Source: Rhodopirellula baltica (lineage in GTDB: Bacteria; Planctomycetota; Planctomycetia; Pirellulales; Pirellulaceae). From it: DNA of 64,000 nt. Every line of letters starts with the position of its first letter. The first letter of the stretch is position 1. The notes below the pieces were generated by a model that was given only the letters and a program-made list of their open reading frames with translations, ran no database searches and was not told where the DNA came from. A program made the position numbers and the translations under genes. Shown piece after piece: positions 34,773 through 42,917 of the stretch. The DNA lies in the NCBI GenBank assembly GCA_002901265.1, contig PPHI01000057.1:248001-312000 (forward strand). The letters run 5' to 3'.

Positions 34773-35525
34773 CTATTGTGTGACCTGGTGATACTTCGCG
34801 AGATTTCCGAGAGCTTCGTCCAAAGTCACGATGCGTGCGTAGCGATCACGCAGCGTTGCCAAGGAGGCCTCGTGGAGTTCCTTAGTCACGGTCGCACAGC
34901 AGTCCTCGACCACGGTCACCAGATAGCCAAGGTCACACGCATCGCGAACAGTCGTTTCGACACATTCGTTGGTATAGACGCCGACGACATAGAGCGCTTC
35001 GATACCAATATTCTTCAGCACATAGTGCAAGTTGGTTGATGAGAACACACCGCTGGCAGTCTTGTTGATAACGATTTCATCGTATTCGTCTTTCGGGCCA
35101 ACGGACTCGATGAAGTCCGCATCGCGTGTGCCAGGTGCTGCCAACAGCCCCAATCGTCGATGGCCTTTGCTGCGGTCACGGCCATCGCGTGTCAAAGACT
35201 GGATACGGGTGTGGATGACTTCTAATTGGTGCTCGCGAAACGCATTCTGAATTCGCTGCACACCTGGCAAGACCAGTTGATCAAGACGATTGAAGTAGTA
35301 CTCTTGTGCTTCGGGTGAAACGCCGTGCGAAGTCGCATCGCGGAAGACGCCATGTCCTCGTGCCGCATCAAGGTATTGCAAATCAATGCAGAGCAACGCC
35401 ACGTTGCCTTTTTTAAGAAACGTCTGCTGAGCGGGATTTTCGACGAAGGCTTCGTGATAGACATCGCGAAGCGGATCGAGGTGTTCAAAATCGGATTGGC
35501 CGAGGTTCATCGCTGTCACTTTCAA
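34773..35525 (-). CDS. Isochorismatase-family cysteine hydrolase
   Basis: A 250-residue hydrolase of the isochorismatase/nicotinamidase superfamily. The catalytic triad can be followed: Asp in VALLCIDLQ near residue 48, Lys in IVINKTASGVFSST near 155, and Cys in GVYTNECVETTVRDA near 190, with the usual cis-peptide stretch just before it. The family cleaves amides such as ureidoacrylate (RutB), biuret, N-carbamoylsarcosine and nicotinamide. The N-terminal extension of about 40 residues before the first strand and the neighbouring N-carbamoyl hydrolase, symporter and transcarbamoylase point to a ureido or biuret-like amide as substrate. The start is ATG 35525 minus. It lies 38 bases after the M20 hydrolase gene. 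Confidence 0.85.
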   Translation of the reverse strand: MKVTAMNLGQSDFEHLDPLRDVYHEAFVENPAQQTFLKKGNVALLCIDLQYLDAARGHGVFRDATSHGVSPEAQEYYFNRLDQLVLPGVQRIQNAFREHQLEVIHTRIQSLTRDGRDRSKGHRRLGLLAAPGTRDADFIESVGPKDEYDEIVINKTASGVFSSTNLHYVLKNIGIEALYVVGVYTNECVETTVRDACDLGYLVTVVEDCCATVTKELHEASLATLRDRYARIVTLDEALGNLAKYHQVTQ

Positions 35526-35563
35526 AAGGAATCAATCTCTCACTGCGTTTCCAGTCCTGGCGT

Positions 35564-36817
35564 CTAGTCTGCCATCGACAGAATCGCATGTAGCATCAAG
35601 TTAGCGCCGGCTTCGATGTCGGACCAGGCCGTCCATTCGGCGGGCGAGTGGCTTTGACCTTTTTTGCTGGGGACAAAGACCATTCCGACGGGCACAATCC
35701 GTCCCATGATCTGCGCGTCATGTGCGGCACCGCTGGGCATCTTAAGATACGATAGCCCCAAATGATTCGCCTGCTCGATGACTCGATTGACAATAAGATC
35801 GCTGCATTTGACGGGCTGTAGGTAACTCATCTGTTCAAAATCGAACATTAAGTTTCGTCGTCTTGCGATCGCCGACAGGGCCTTTCGAAGTGCGGCGGCA
35901 AGTTCGTCGAGCACCACTTCGCTCGTATCGCGGACATCCAAAGAGAATTCGACCAATCCGGGAACCGTGTTCGCTGCCCCCGGCATAATCTGAGCTTTTC
36001 CGATCGTCGCTCGACTGCGATCGCTGCCGTTTTCTTCGAGAATCCTGGGCAGTTCGTTCGCGAATTCCGCCAATCCCATGAACGCATCATTGCGCATGTC
36101 CATTGGAGTCGTTCCCGCGTGGTTGGCTTCGCCGCGCAGACGGACGGCCCATGTGAAAAGCCCAGTGATTTCGTCGACGATCCCAACGGGCTTTTTCAAT
36201 CGGTCGAGTACAGGACCTTGTTCGATATGCAATTCCAGGTAGCCGGCAATGGATTCCGGATCGCGTGCCGCATCCAGCGCATAACGTGCGTCGTAACCGT
36301 GCCGTTTTAGTTCGTCCGATAGCAGAATCCCGTTCAGGTCTTTCATTGTGGCGACGGCACCAGGATTCATTTGCCCGGCGACGGATTGCGAACCAAACAT
36401 TCCACCGAAGCGGCCCTCTTCGTCGCTGAACGCAATCAGTTCGACATCGCGTCCGGGCCGAATGCCTTGCTCTTTCATGCATCGTAAGCATTCCAATCCA
36501 ACAACGACCCCCAGAGTGCCATCGAGAGCACCGGCACAAGGAACGGTATCGATATGCGACCCGACCATAATGCGTGGCTTGTCGTTTCCGGATTCAAGCA
36601 CTGCCGAGATGTTGAGCGCACCATCGAGCTGCGGAGTCAATCCGGCGGCTTTGATACGGTCTTGCAGCCACTGTTTGCCTTGCATATCGGCATCAGTAAA
36701 CGCCATTCGATAGATCCCTTTGTCAGCGGGATCACGACCGAGTTCGGCGAGTTCGAGAATGTCCGTCTTGATGCGTTCCAGTTGGACACGAAGCTGCTTT
36801 GTTGCGGCAATGCTCAT
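35564..36817 (-). CDS. M20-family N-carbamoyl-amino-acid hydrolase / allantoate amidohydrolase-type enzyme
   Basis: A 417-residue dinuclear metal amidohydrolase (AmaB/HyuC/AllC group) that releases NH3 and CO2 from N-carbamoyl compounds, or ammonia from allantoate. Metal and catalytic sites are in place: GSHIDTV (His), AGALDGTLGV (Asp), FSDEEGRFGG (catalytic and bridging Glu), ELHIEQGPVLD (His), GEANHAGTTPMDMRNDA in the dimerisation/lid domain, and SGAAHDAQ with KKGQSHSPAEW near the end. The family does not separate N-carbamoyl-L-amino acid, beta-ureidopropionate and allantoate substrates by these motifs. ATG 36817 overlaps the upstream gene's TGA (TGATG), which shows coupling and fixes where the asparagine synthetase must end. 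TTG 36820 is a one-codon longer alternative. Confidence 0.88.
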   Translation of the reverse strand: MSIAATKQLRVQLERIKTDILELAELGRDPADKGIYRMAFTDADMQGKQWLQDRIKAAGLTPQLDGALNISAVLESGNDKPRIMVGSHIDTVPCAGALDGTLGVVVGLECLRCMKEQGIRPGRDVELIAFSDEEGRFGGMFGSQSVAGQMNPGAVATMKDLNGILLSDELKRHGYDARYALDAARDPESIAGYLELHIEQGPVLDRLKKPVGIVDEITGLFTWAVRLRGEANHAGTTPMDMRNDAFMGLAEFANELPRILEENGSDRSRATIGKAQIMPGAANTVPGLVEFSLDVRDTSEVVLDELAAALRKALSAIARRRNLMFDFEQMSYLQPVKCSDLIVNRVIEQANHLGLSYLKMPSGAAHDAQIMGRIVPVGMVFVPSKKGQSHSPAEWTAWSDIEAGANLMLHAILSMAD

Positions 36818-38735
36818 CAATCCACTACAGGCAGAGGAAGCCCTTCGACATATTGGCCGTGCAGCAAATGCAATTGAAGGGCATGGTTCATCACGATGTC
36901 ATTTCGTCGAGCGATTGTGCCGTCCGTTTCCTGCCAAGCGTCGTCGATAAACTGGTTCAGTTTTTTAGCATCGAAAATGCCAAGGTCGGAAACACGCTGT
37001 GGCGTCATCCAATGATCAATCATTTCTTGGATCGCTTGACGTTTGACCGGATCGGTATGGGCGGGCGGCGCCATGAAAGCGAACTTTTTGCGTTCGTAAA
37101 GTTCGCGTGGCAACACGTTGACCATGCTTCGCGTAGCACCCATTTTTCGACGCCGTCGCGAATACGAACTTCAGGCGGAATGTTGACGGCATACTCGGCG
37201 ACATGGTGATCCAAGAACGCCGGGCGTGCTTCCATGCTATTGGCCATGTCCATCCTGTCCCCACCCCAGGTCAAGATTTGGCCTTCGAGCATCGTTTTGC
37301 TCCAAGTGTACTGCGAAATATCCAATCGATGCCGCCCACGTACCTGGGCTGGATCAATTGCCTTGGCGACTTCTCCGACCGGATCATACTCGGCAAGCAT
37401 GTCTTGCAACGATGACGATAGCAGTGGGCGAACACGCTGGAGAGTCAACATCCAAGGCTGAATCCAGGACGGCGTAAATCCACACAGATCCATCCAGTCG
37501 GGATGCTGCAGGTCTTCTTCAGCCAAAATCGCACCCGCGAAAATGCCACCCTCGTCGTCCCGCCCTAACCAATCGCGTTTAAAGAACGGGTATCCGCCAA
37601 ACAACTCATCGGAGCCTTCGCCGGTCACGACCGCTTTGTAGTTGCACGCCCGCACGCGACGACTCATGTGCCATTTGGCAACCGCAAGTGTGTTGTAAAA
37701 CGTTCGCTCGGCATGCCAAGTCGCACGTTCGAATGCGGGCCCGTACAACTCTTTTTCGGTGAGTCGCAACAGTTCCTGTTCCGCACCGGTACGTTCGGCC
37801 ATCAACTTGGCGATATTCGATTCGTCGTAAGCATCACTATCAAAAGCGATCGTGAACGCCTTGACCGGTGACTGCTGGAGTGTCGTTGCGAGCCCAAGGA
37901 TCGAACAACTGTCGATGCCGCCGGAAAGGTAGCATCCCACTGGGACGTCAGCTTCCAAGCGAGTCGCGACGGCATCAATCAAACGTTCTTTGACACCAGC
38001 AACATACTCATCTGGATTCGGGTTTGGATCGTGACTGGTTGGAAATTCGAGGTCCCACCAACGCGTTTGCTTGGCAACCAACCGGTCGCCATCACGTTGC
38101 ACGATCAGCATGTGCCCTGGAAGCACTGCCTTCACGCCTTCGAATGCCGTGGTCCCGGGCACCATGACTTGCATCATTTGGTGCAGAGCGACCTTGGGGC
38201 AGAGTTTCGGATCGATGTCGGGGTGCTTGAGAATCGATTTGACTTCCGATCCCCATGAAAATCCGTTGTCATTGATCGCGTAGTACAGCGGCTTGATGCC
38301 GAAGCGGTCACGTACCAGGATCAATCGTTGTTCACGATGGTCATACAACACGATCGCGAATTCGCCACGCAGTCGATCGACGAATGACAATCCGTGTTTC
38401 AAGTACAGCGGCAACGCGACGGCGCTGTCGCTTTTCCCTTGGCAATCGAGTGACTCGCATGCCAATTCAGTACGCAGCCGTTTGTAGCCATACAATTCGC
38501 CATTGACGGTGATCGCGTAGTCGCCGTCGGCAGATTCGATCGGTTGGTGTCCATGATCGAGTCCGACGATCGACAGACGCGTGTGTCCAAGCGCCAACCC
38601 TTGTTCGACAAACAGCCTGCTCCCGCGTTCGTCGGGTCCACGGTGATCGAGGACATCGAGCATCCCATCGAGGACAAACCGCATCTCGCGTTCGTTCGTT
38701 CGGGACGGATTCCAAAAACCGGTAATTCCACACAT
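36817..38735 (-). pseudogene. asnB: Glutamine-hydrolysing asparagine synthetase broken by a one-base frameshift
   Basis: AsnB makes asparagine from aspartate, ATP and glutamine. The N-terminal glutaminase starts MCGITGF with the catalytic Cys2. The synthetase domain has VGCYLSGGIDSCSI as PP-loop and GEGSDELFGGYPFFKRDWLG. The reading frame is normal up to VEKWVLREA (near 37128). It then changes to a non-homologous tail ending at 37020. The minus-strand -1 frame resumes exactly there with MVNVLPRELYERKKFAFMAPP, the conserved AsnB C-terminus, and ends at TGA 36819-36817 overlapping the next start. One A is missing at GCATG (37127-37123); GCAATG would give a normal 639-residue protein. It is either a sequence error or a real recent break. 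Confidence 0.88.
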
Positions 38736-38758
38736 AAAACTGAATCTTGAGAATGAAT

Positions 38759-39865
38759 CTAGATACCGCTGACGCGATCAAGTCGGTCAAGCACAGCGGT
38801 CAAAAGGGCCTGACGCACAAACACGGCGCCGGCCGCCTGGGCAAAGTAAAGGTTGTGACAAGTGTCGTCCAAATCGGTCGACAGCTCTTCGTTCCGAGCA
38901 AGCGGATGCATCACCACCGCATTCGGTTTCAGCCTGCTGTTGCAATCGATGCGATAGCGGCTACCGAGATTCCGATAGCTATCGCCTAGAAAGGCAATCG
39001 AATTAACATACGCAACGTCCAGTTCTGGGATTACTTCGCGGACGTCGTTCGTGATTTCTAATTCGATAGGCGACTGCTCGATCGGCTCAGTCAAATCCAA
39101 ACCGACGGGATCCGCCATTTCAGAAATCAGCGTGATCTTTCGCACCGATCCGGTGAACATCAGCGAGATCCGCAAGAAGCTTTTCACAGCGCGCATCGAA
39201 CCAGGAGTTCCGATGATCCCAAGGTGAATCCGCTTCTCTTCGGGGCAGTCCTGACGGACCAATTCCGGACGCCATTTCAGCAGTGCATACCAATCGATCA
39301 ATGCTTGCGTCGGATGATGCCCGCTTCCATTGCCGGCGTTAATCAACGGACGTTGCAGATTCTTTCGAATTTCATCAACGCTATCCGTGTCGGGATGCCT
39401 CATGATCACGACATCGCCATAGGTATTGAACATCTCGCCGATGTCCGCCAGCGATTCGCCCTTTGCAATCCCAGTGACCTGTCCGTCTGGGACGGACAAA
39501 ACCTTTCCGTCGAGTCGCAAGACAGCGCTTTCGAATGAAAGTCGTGTTCGCGTACTCGCTTCAAAGAAAGCCGTGATCGCGATCTTTCCGTCAAGCGGCT
39601 TATCGAGTTCGACGTTTCGAGACTCCAACAACGCGGCCAACTGCGAAAGCGCAACGACGGTGCGGCGATCGAACTGACGGGGATTGAGTATCGATTGGCC
39701 GGCGAGGGCTTCGAGTGCTTCACGGTCGATCTGCTGATTGCAAAAATCGAGCAGGTCTGAAGGTTTGACCGTGAGCCCTTTTGAGTTGCTCGCGTGGCTG
39801 GCAAGCGAACCTTTCGCCGTAGGGCTGTTAGCCGAGGATCGGTTTGAATGTGGAGCAGAAGTCAT
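38759..39865 (-). CDS. Aspartate-carbamoyltransferase-like enzyme with altered amino-acid-binding site
   Basis: A 368-residue member of the ATCase/OTCase superfamily. Carbamoyl-phosphate residues are kept: FFEASTRTRLSFE (STRTR at 104-108, though the usual P is A), KGES from the 80s loop (136-139), MRHP (155-158), HHPTQAL (183-189) and HPLAR (320-324, usual HPLPR). The second-substrate motif is not: the E. coli PyrB sequence MTRVQKER, which supplies Arg229 and Gln231 to bind aspartate, is replaced by YVNSIAFLG (286-294). The first 35 residues are Ser/Ala-rich. It could be a transcarbamoylase for a different acceptor, or a catabolic enzyme running toward carbamoyl phosphate. No pyrI or pyrC is nearby. 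It sits between a symporter module and asnB on one transcript. The start is ATG 39865 minus. Confidence 0.85.
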   Translation of the reverse strand: MTSAPHSNRSSANSPTAKGSLASHASNSKGLTVKPSDLLDFCNQQIDREALEALAGQSILNPRQFDRRTVVALSQLAALLESRNVELDKPLDGKIAITAFFEASTRTRLSFESAVLRLDGKVLSVPDGQVTGIAKGESLADIGEMFNTYGDVVIMRHPDTDSVDEIRKNLQRPLINAGNGSGHHPTQALIDWYALLKWRPELVRQDCPEEKRIHLGIIGTPGSMRAVKSFLRISLMFTGSVRKITLISEMADPVGLDLTEPIEQSPIELEITNDVREVIPELDVAYVNSIAFLGDSYRNLGSRYRIDCNSRLKPNAVVMHPLARNEELSTDLDDTCHNLYFAQAAGAVFVRQALLTAVLDRLDRVSGI

Positions 39866-39875
39866 TGAGTCGGTC

Positions 39876-39998
39876 TCACCAAATCCGTTTTTCTTTCATG
39901 TCAGAGATCAAAAACACCATCAATCCAACCGCGCCTGCGATGCAGAGCGCGATGCCGCCTATCACAATCAACTTCAAAAACCAAACTGAGAAAATCAT
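39876..39998 (-). CDS. 40-residue single-TM protein coupled to the symporter
   Basis: A small ORF of 41 codons. ATG 39998-39996 on the minus strand overlaps the symporter stop TGA 39997-39995 (ATGA). The product begins MIFSVWFLKLIVIGGIALC, continues as one hydrophobic helix to about residue 33, and ends in a charged tail SDMKEKRIW. Size, topology and position match the small accessory proteins encoded directly after some SSS and NSS sodium symporters. The overlap arrangement and hydrophobic content support a real gene. It ends 10 bases before the transcarbamoylase start. It probably assembles with the symporter in the inner membrane, which is inference. Confidence 0.7.
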   Translation of the reverse strand: MIFSVWFLKLIVIGGIALCIAGAVGLMVFLISDMKEKRIW

Positions 39999-41473
39999 TG
40001 TTCGTCTACCGCCCCTTCATCCGCACTGTCAGAACTCGTTACGGGCCCGGCCAACGAATCGAAATCGAACTCGTCAGGCCAAATCATAGAAGCCGCGACA
40101 AACACCATTCCGCTCGTTGCCGCCCCAATCAACGACGCGGTGAACCAACCGATCGCGTAGTAAGCGATCAATCCGGCAGCGCTGCCGATGATCATTGAGG
40201 CACACGCAGCAACAGGACTCGCCTTGCGGAAATACAAGCCGCCAACAATTGGCCAAAGACAGCTTCCGACCATTGGGCCGGCGAAAAAGAGCACGGTCGC
40301 CAAAGTCCCATAGTTCGGAATCGCCAACCCCCAGGCTAGCGCACCTAGTCCGATGACGGCAACGGACGACCAACGTCGCTTCGTCTGGTCGCTAACCGCA
40401 CCAGCACAAAGAGGTTCTGCCATATCGTTGACAATCAGGTCACCAGTCGCTGCGAGCAAACTGTCGATACTCGACGCAAGCGAACAAAAGACCACGATGA
40501 AAACCATCAATGCGCCGCCAGATCCCAACAGCGTTGCGGCAACGAGTGGGCCGACCGTGTCTGGTTGACTGATTCCGATACCGAGCGCAGGAGCGGCGAG
40601 CCCGAGAAAGCCCGCGACCACTGGAACGGGAAGCCAAATCAGGCCGCCTAGTGCGTACGCTTTGGGGCCAACGCCTTCTCGCATCGCGAACGCTCGGCTC
40701 CACCAAACGTTGCTATGAAAGATCTCGCCGAACGCGAATAACATGTTGTTGAACAATGCCATCAGGGCAGCCGGGAAAAAGACGTCCAGCAACATCGGAC
40801 GCTCTTCCTGCAGCGTGTGGTGCACTTCGCCCAGACTGACCTGCGTGAGCACGGCAATCGCGACCACGACCAGTCCGACCAAAATGATCAGGCTTTGAAT
40901 GAAATCCGTGCCGATCACCGCGTACATACCGCCAAACAGCGTGTACATGACACACACACCAAGCACCACCGTCATGCCGACTTCATAGGGAATTCCCGAC
41001 AGGACGTGCAACAACTTTCCGCCAGCCATCGTCATCGAGACCAGCCAGGTGATGGCATAGAACAGCGAAATGATCAGGAACGGAACAGATCCCAGCTTGC
41101 CATAACGCTGACGCACAAACTCGACCGCCGTGTAACCGTTCGGCATGAGCTTGCGGATTCGCCCGCTCATCGGCGCAAAAGCGAACAGCCCGAAACTAGC
41201 CGTGCAATAGGCGAGTGCTCCCCAAACCCCAAGTTGCAATGCAAACTGCGGTGCCAACATTGTTGTGTTGGACGTAATCCATGTTGCCACTGCGGTCGCA
41301 GTGGCGAGGGCGAGGCCGACATTTCGCCCGGCGACGGAGAACCCATCAAAAGACTTTGCCTTGCGGCCCCACCATAACCCGAGACCGATCCAAAGCACAC
41401 TAAAGACGGCTAGCAAAACGTAGCCCGCCTCGGCACTCAAGATCGTCCCATCCGATCCTGCTGCCATGATCAC
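39995..41473 (-). CDS. Sodium:solute symporter (SSS family, DUR3-like)
   Basis: A 492-residue transporter with about thirteen TM segments. GYVLLAVFSVLWIGLGLWWGRK starts the first helix. FSVAGRNVGLALATATAVATWITSNT in outline is the TM2 signature. FAPMSGRIRKLMPNGYTAVEFVRQRYG near residue 110, FGGMYAVIGTDFIQSLIILVG in TM6, FGEIFHSNVWWSRAFA near 245 and FCSLASSIDSLLAATGDLIVND near 345 are all typical of SSS carriers. The long-range resemblance is to DUR3-type urea/polyamine symporters, which fits the neighbouring ureido-compound enzymes. The substrate is not proven. The start is GTG 41473, overlapping the upstream stop (GTGA); ATG 41467 is two codons in. A 40-residue TM protein follows, coupled by ATGA. 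Confidence 0.9.
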   Translation of the reverse strand: MIMAAGSDGTILSAEAGYVLLAVFSVLWIGLGLWWGRKAKSFDGFSVAGRNVGLALATATAVATWITSNTTMLAPQFALQLGVWGALAYCTASFGLFAFAPMSGRIRKLMPNGYTAVEFVRQRYGKLGSVPFLIISLFYAITWLVSMTMAGGKLLHVLSGIPYEVGMTVVLGVCVMYTLFGGMYAVIGTDFIQSLIILVGLVVVAIAVLTQVSLGEVHHTLQEERPMLLDVFFPAALMALFNNMLFAFGEIFHSNVWWSRAFAMREGVGPKAYALGGLIWLPVPVVAGFLGLAAPALGIGISQPDTVGPLVAATLLGSGGALMVFIVVFCSLASSIDSLLAATGDLIVNDMAEPLCAGAVSDQTKRRWSSVAVIGLGALAWGLAIPNYGTLATVLFFAGPMVGSCLWPIVGGLYFRKASPVAACASMIIGSAAGLIAYYAIGWFTASLIGAATSGMVFVAASMIWPDEFDFDSLAGPVTSSDSADEGAVDEQ

Positions 41474-42051
41474 GGATGCACCTCTTTGGTGACTATCCCA
41501 CGCTGTCCCGCCACGATCACACCAACAACGCTCAGCATGACAAACAAGCCAACGAGCAACAAAGGTACCACGTAACGATAGGGCCAGTGAGACACTTCGA
41601 CTTCAAGTTCTTTTGGCGTAATAGCAATCGGTTCGCCAGTTCCGGACAAAGCTCGCACGCGGTAGTGGTAGATACCGTCGGGCAACCCGGAAATGAAAGC
41701 TTGTGAAAAAACGCCCGAGTGCAGGACACTTCCATTGCGATCGATCACTTCGTATCGCGCCGCATCCGGCACGTCAGCCCAAGTGATCGACACATAACCT
41801 TCGCGAACCCTTGACGGGATATCCTCACCAAAAGCGATCGCCTGCAATTCGCCGCCGCTGGCTTCATCCGAAAAGCCAACGTCGTCCGAACCGGACGATC
41901 CATCGATCGACGTTTGGATGGCAGGAGCGTCTGCGAATCCAATCGTAGTTGTCATCAACAGAAACAGCCCGAGCCAACCGGGGCGTGACGCGGTCGCACG
42001 CAAGACGAAACGTATCGGCGGCGTTGACCGCCGAAGTCTCATGGGCGTCAT
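41470..42051 (-). CDS. Membrane-anchored protein with Fn3-like domain
   Basis: A 193-residue protein. An N-terminal signal/anchor helix (GWLGLFLLMTTTIGFADA, about residues 26-43) is followed by an acidic linker. A beta-rich domain of about 80 residues looks like fibronectin type III: VSITWADVPDAARYEVIDRNG, then LPDGIYHYRVRALSGTGEP. A C-terminal TM helix (YVVPLLLVGLFVMLSVVGVIV) ends in a short basic tail. The bulk would lie outside the cytoplasm, tethered at its C-terminus. It ends inside the GTG start of the symporter, so it may be a binding or assembly partner for it. ATG 42051 is used; ATG 42042 is a possible alternative. I know no family for the whole protein. Confidence 0.75.
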   Translation of the reverse strand: MTPMRLRRSTPPIRFVLRATASRPGWLGLFLLMTTTIGFADAPAIQTSIDGSSGSDDVGFSDEASGGELQAIAFGEDIPSRVREGYVSITWADVPDAARYEVIDRNGSVLHSGVFSQAFISGLPDGIYHYRVRALSGTGEPIAITPKELEVEVSHWPYRYVVPLLLVGLFVMLSVVGVIVAGQRGIVTKEVHP

Positions 42052-42123
42052 TTTTGATCTACCAAGTGATTCAGCGTGACAGTTCGTCGATTGCGTTGGA
42101 ATGAGGACGGAGCAGATACCGCT

Positions 42124-42345
42124 TTAGCGGCGTCGAACTCGTTTTTGCCAGTAGTCAACGCCCATTTCGTTCATGGGGGAGCCGTCGAGACAGACAATGA
42201 TTTTTTCTGTCCCACGCTCGACCGACTTCAATTGCTTTGCCGCCGCTTCACCGCTAATCGCGTCGATTGGAACGGTCGACAGCACACTGCCTGCGTCACC
42301 GACTTGTTGAACGTCGTAAGTCTTCATCTCGGTGAATTCCGTCAT
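42124..42345 (-). CDS. 73-residue conserved-looking small protein, function unknown
   Basis: A 73-residue protein with a compact alpha/beta look: MTEFTEMKTYDVQQVGDAGS, then VLSTVPIDAISGEAAAKQL and TEKIIVCLDGS, with a basic end WQKRVRRR. AGGAAG lies 7 bases before ATG 42345 (minus), one of the better ribosome sites in the window. It is second in line behind the strong promoter at 42672-42699 and 72 bases ahead of the Fn3-like gene, so it heads the ureido operon. It has no helix-turn-helix or signal peptide. Function is not assigned. Confidence 0.65.
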   Translation of the reverse strand: MTEFTEMKTYDVQQVGDAGSVLSTVPIDAISGEAAAKQLKSVERGTEKIIVCLDGSPMNEMGVDYWQKRVRRR

Positions 42346-42354
42346 GAGTCTTCC

Positions 42355-42504
42355 TCAATACGTGTTCAGAATGTCCGGCACGACAACGTTTGCGCACCGC
42401 TGATTGCTGCACACCACGATTCGCCAGGTGGGCCCCGCAGAACTACATCCGAGCAGTTTTAGCAGGCGTCGACCGGTAGAAAGTCCGCCAGGGAGACAGG
42501 ACAT
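42355..42504 (-). CDS. Possible 49-residue Cys-containing small protein
   Basis: The ORF runs from ATG 42504 to TGA 42357-42355 on the minus strand. GGGAGGA, a near-perfect Shine-Dalgarno site, lies about 6 bases upstream of the ATG. The product (start MSCLPGGLSTGRRLLKLLGC) has four cysteines, including CSNQRC. Its TGA runs into the GAGGAAG ribosome site of the 73-residue gene, 10 bases before that start. The frame remains open upstream to TTG 42618, but the ATG with the SD is far more likely. It may be a real small protein or a leader peptide. Confidence 0.4.
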   Translation of the reverse strand: MSCLPGGLSTGRRLLKLLGCSSAGPTWRIVVCSNQRCANVVVPDILNTY

Positions 42505-42917
42505 GACGTCCTCCCTCGATGCAATCCAGTAACCTTCGCCGAACGCGACACGATCTCCGAGACCAACGCAAACAGCGAGAAATGGTGCAAAGTCGCGGTC
42601 CCTCAAGAGGCACGACAAAAAATCCGTGTCGTGCGAACGACAAGCGCTTTGCGAAAAATGATGTGCCGTTAATAATACGTGCTAGAGAAATAATTGCAAT
42701 AGCAAACATCCTGCGATTACCTCTCCTTGGTGACAGGGCATCCCCAACTTCTTTCGCAATCACAGCGTTTTGAGCCTGGTTTACTCTCCAGTGTGATCGC
42801 GCAAGAGCACTCGATCGGATGCCCCACGCTGACTAAACTTCGCCACAGCTAGAGTGTCGCTGGCGGATTACGATTTGAAGCCGCTGGATGACCACCAGCT
42901 AGCAAACGGTACAGAGA
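42505..42917. other. Divergent intergenic region
   Basis: About 410 bases separate the minus-strand ureido operon from the plus-strand MarR gene. I see the minus-strand promoter at 42672-42699 and an A/T-rich core around 42640-42720. On the MarR side I see no clear -35/-10 pair, only purines (ACAGAGA) before ATG 42918. The MarR protein could act on either side of this region; no perfect palindromic operator was found by eye. Confidence 0.5.
42672..42699 (-). promoter_or_regulatory. Sigma-70-like promoter of the ureido operon
   Basis: Read on the minus strand: -35 TTGCAA (42699-42694), a 16-base spacer and -10 TATTAT (42677-42672), in the most AT-rich stretch of the region. Transcription would start near 42665, about 160 bases upstream of the 49-residue ORF and 320 upstream of the 73-residue gene. 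No other promoter of this quality lies between here and 34773. Confidence 0.55.
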
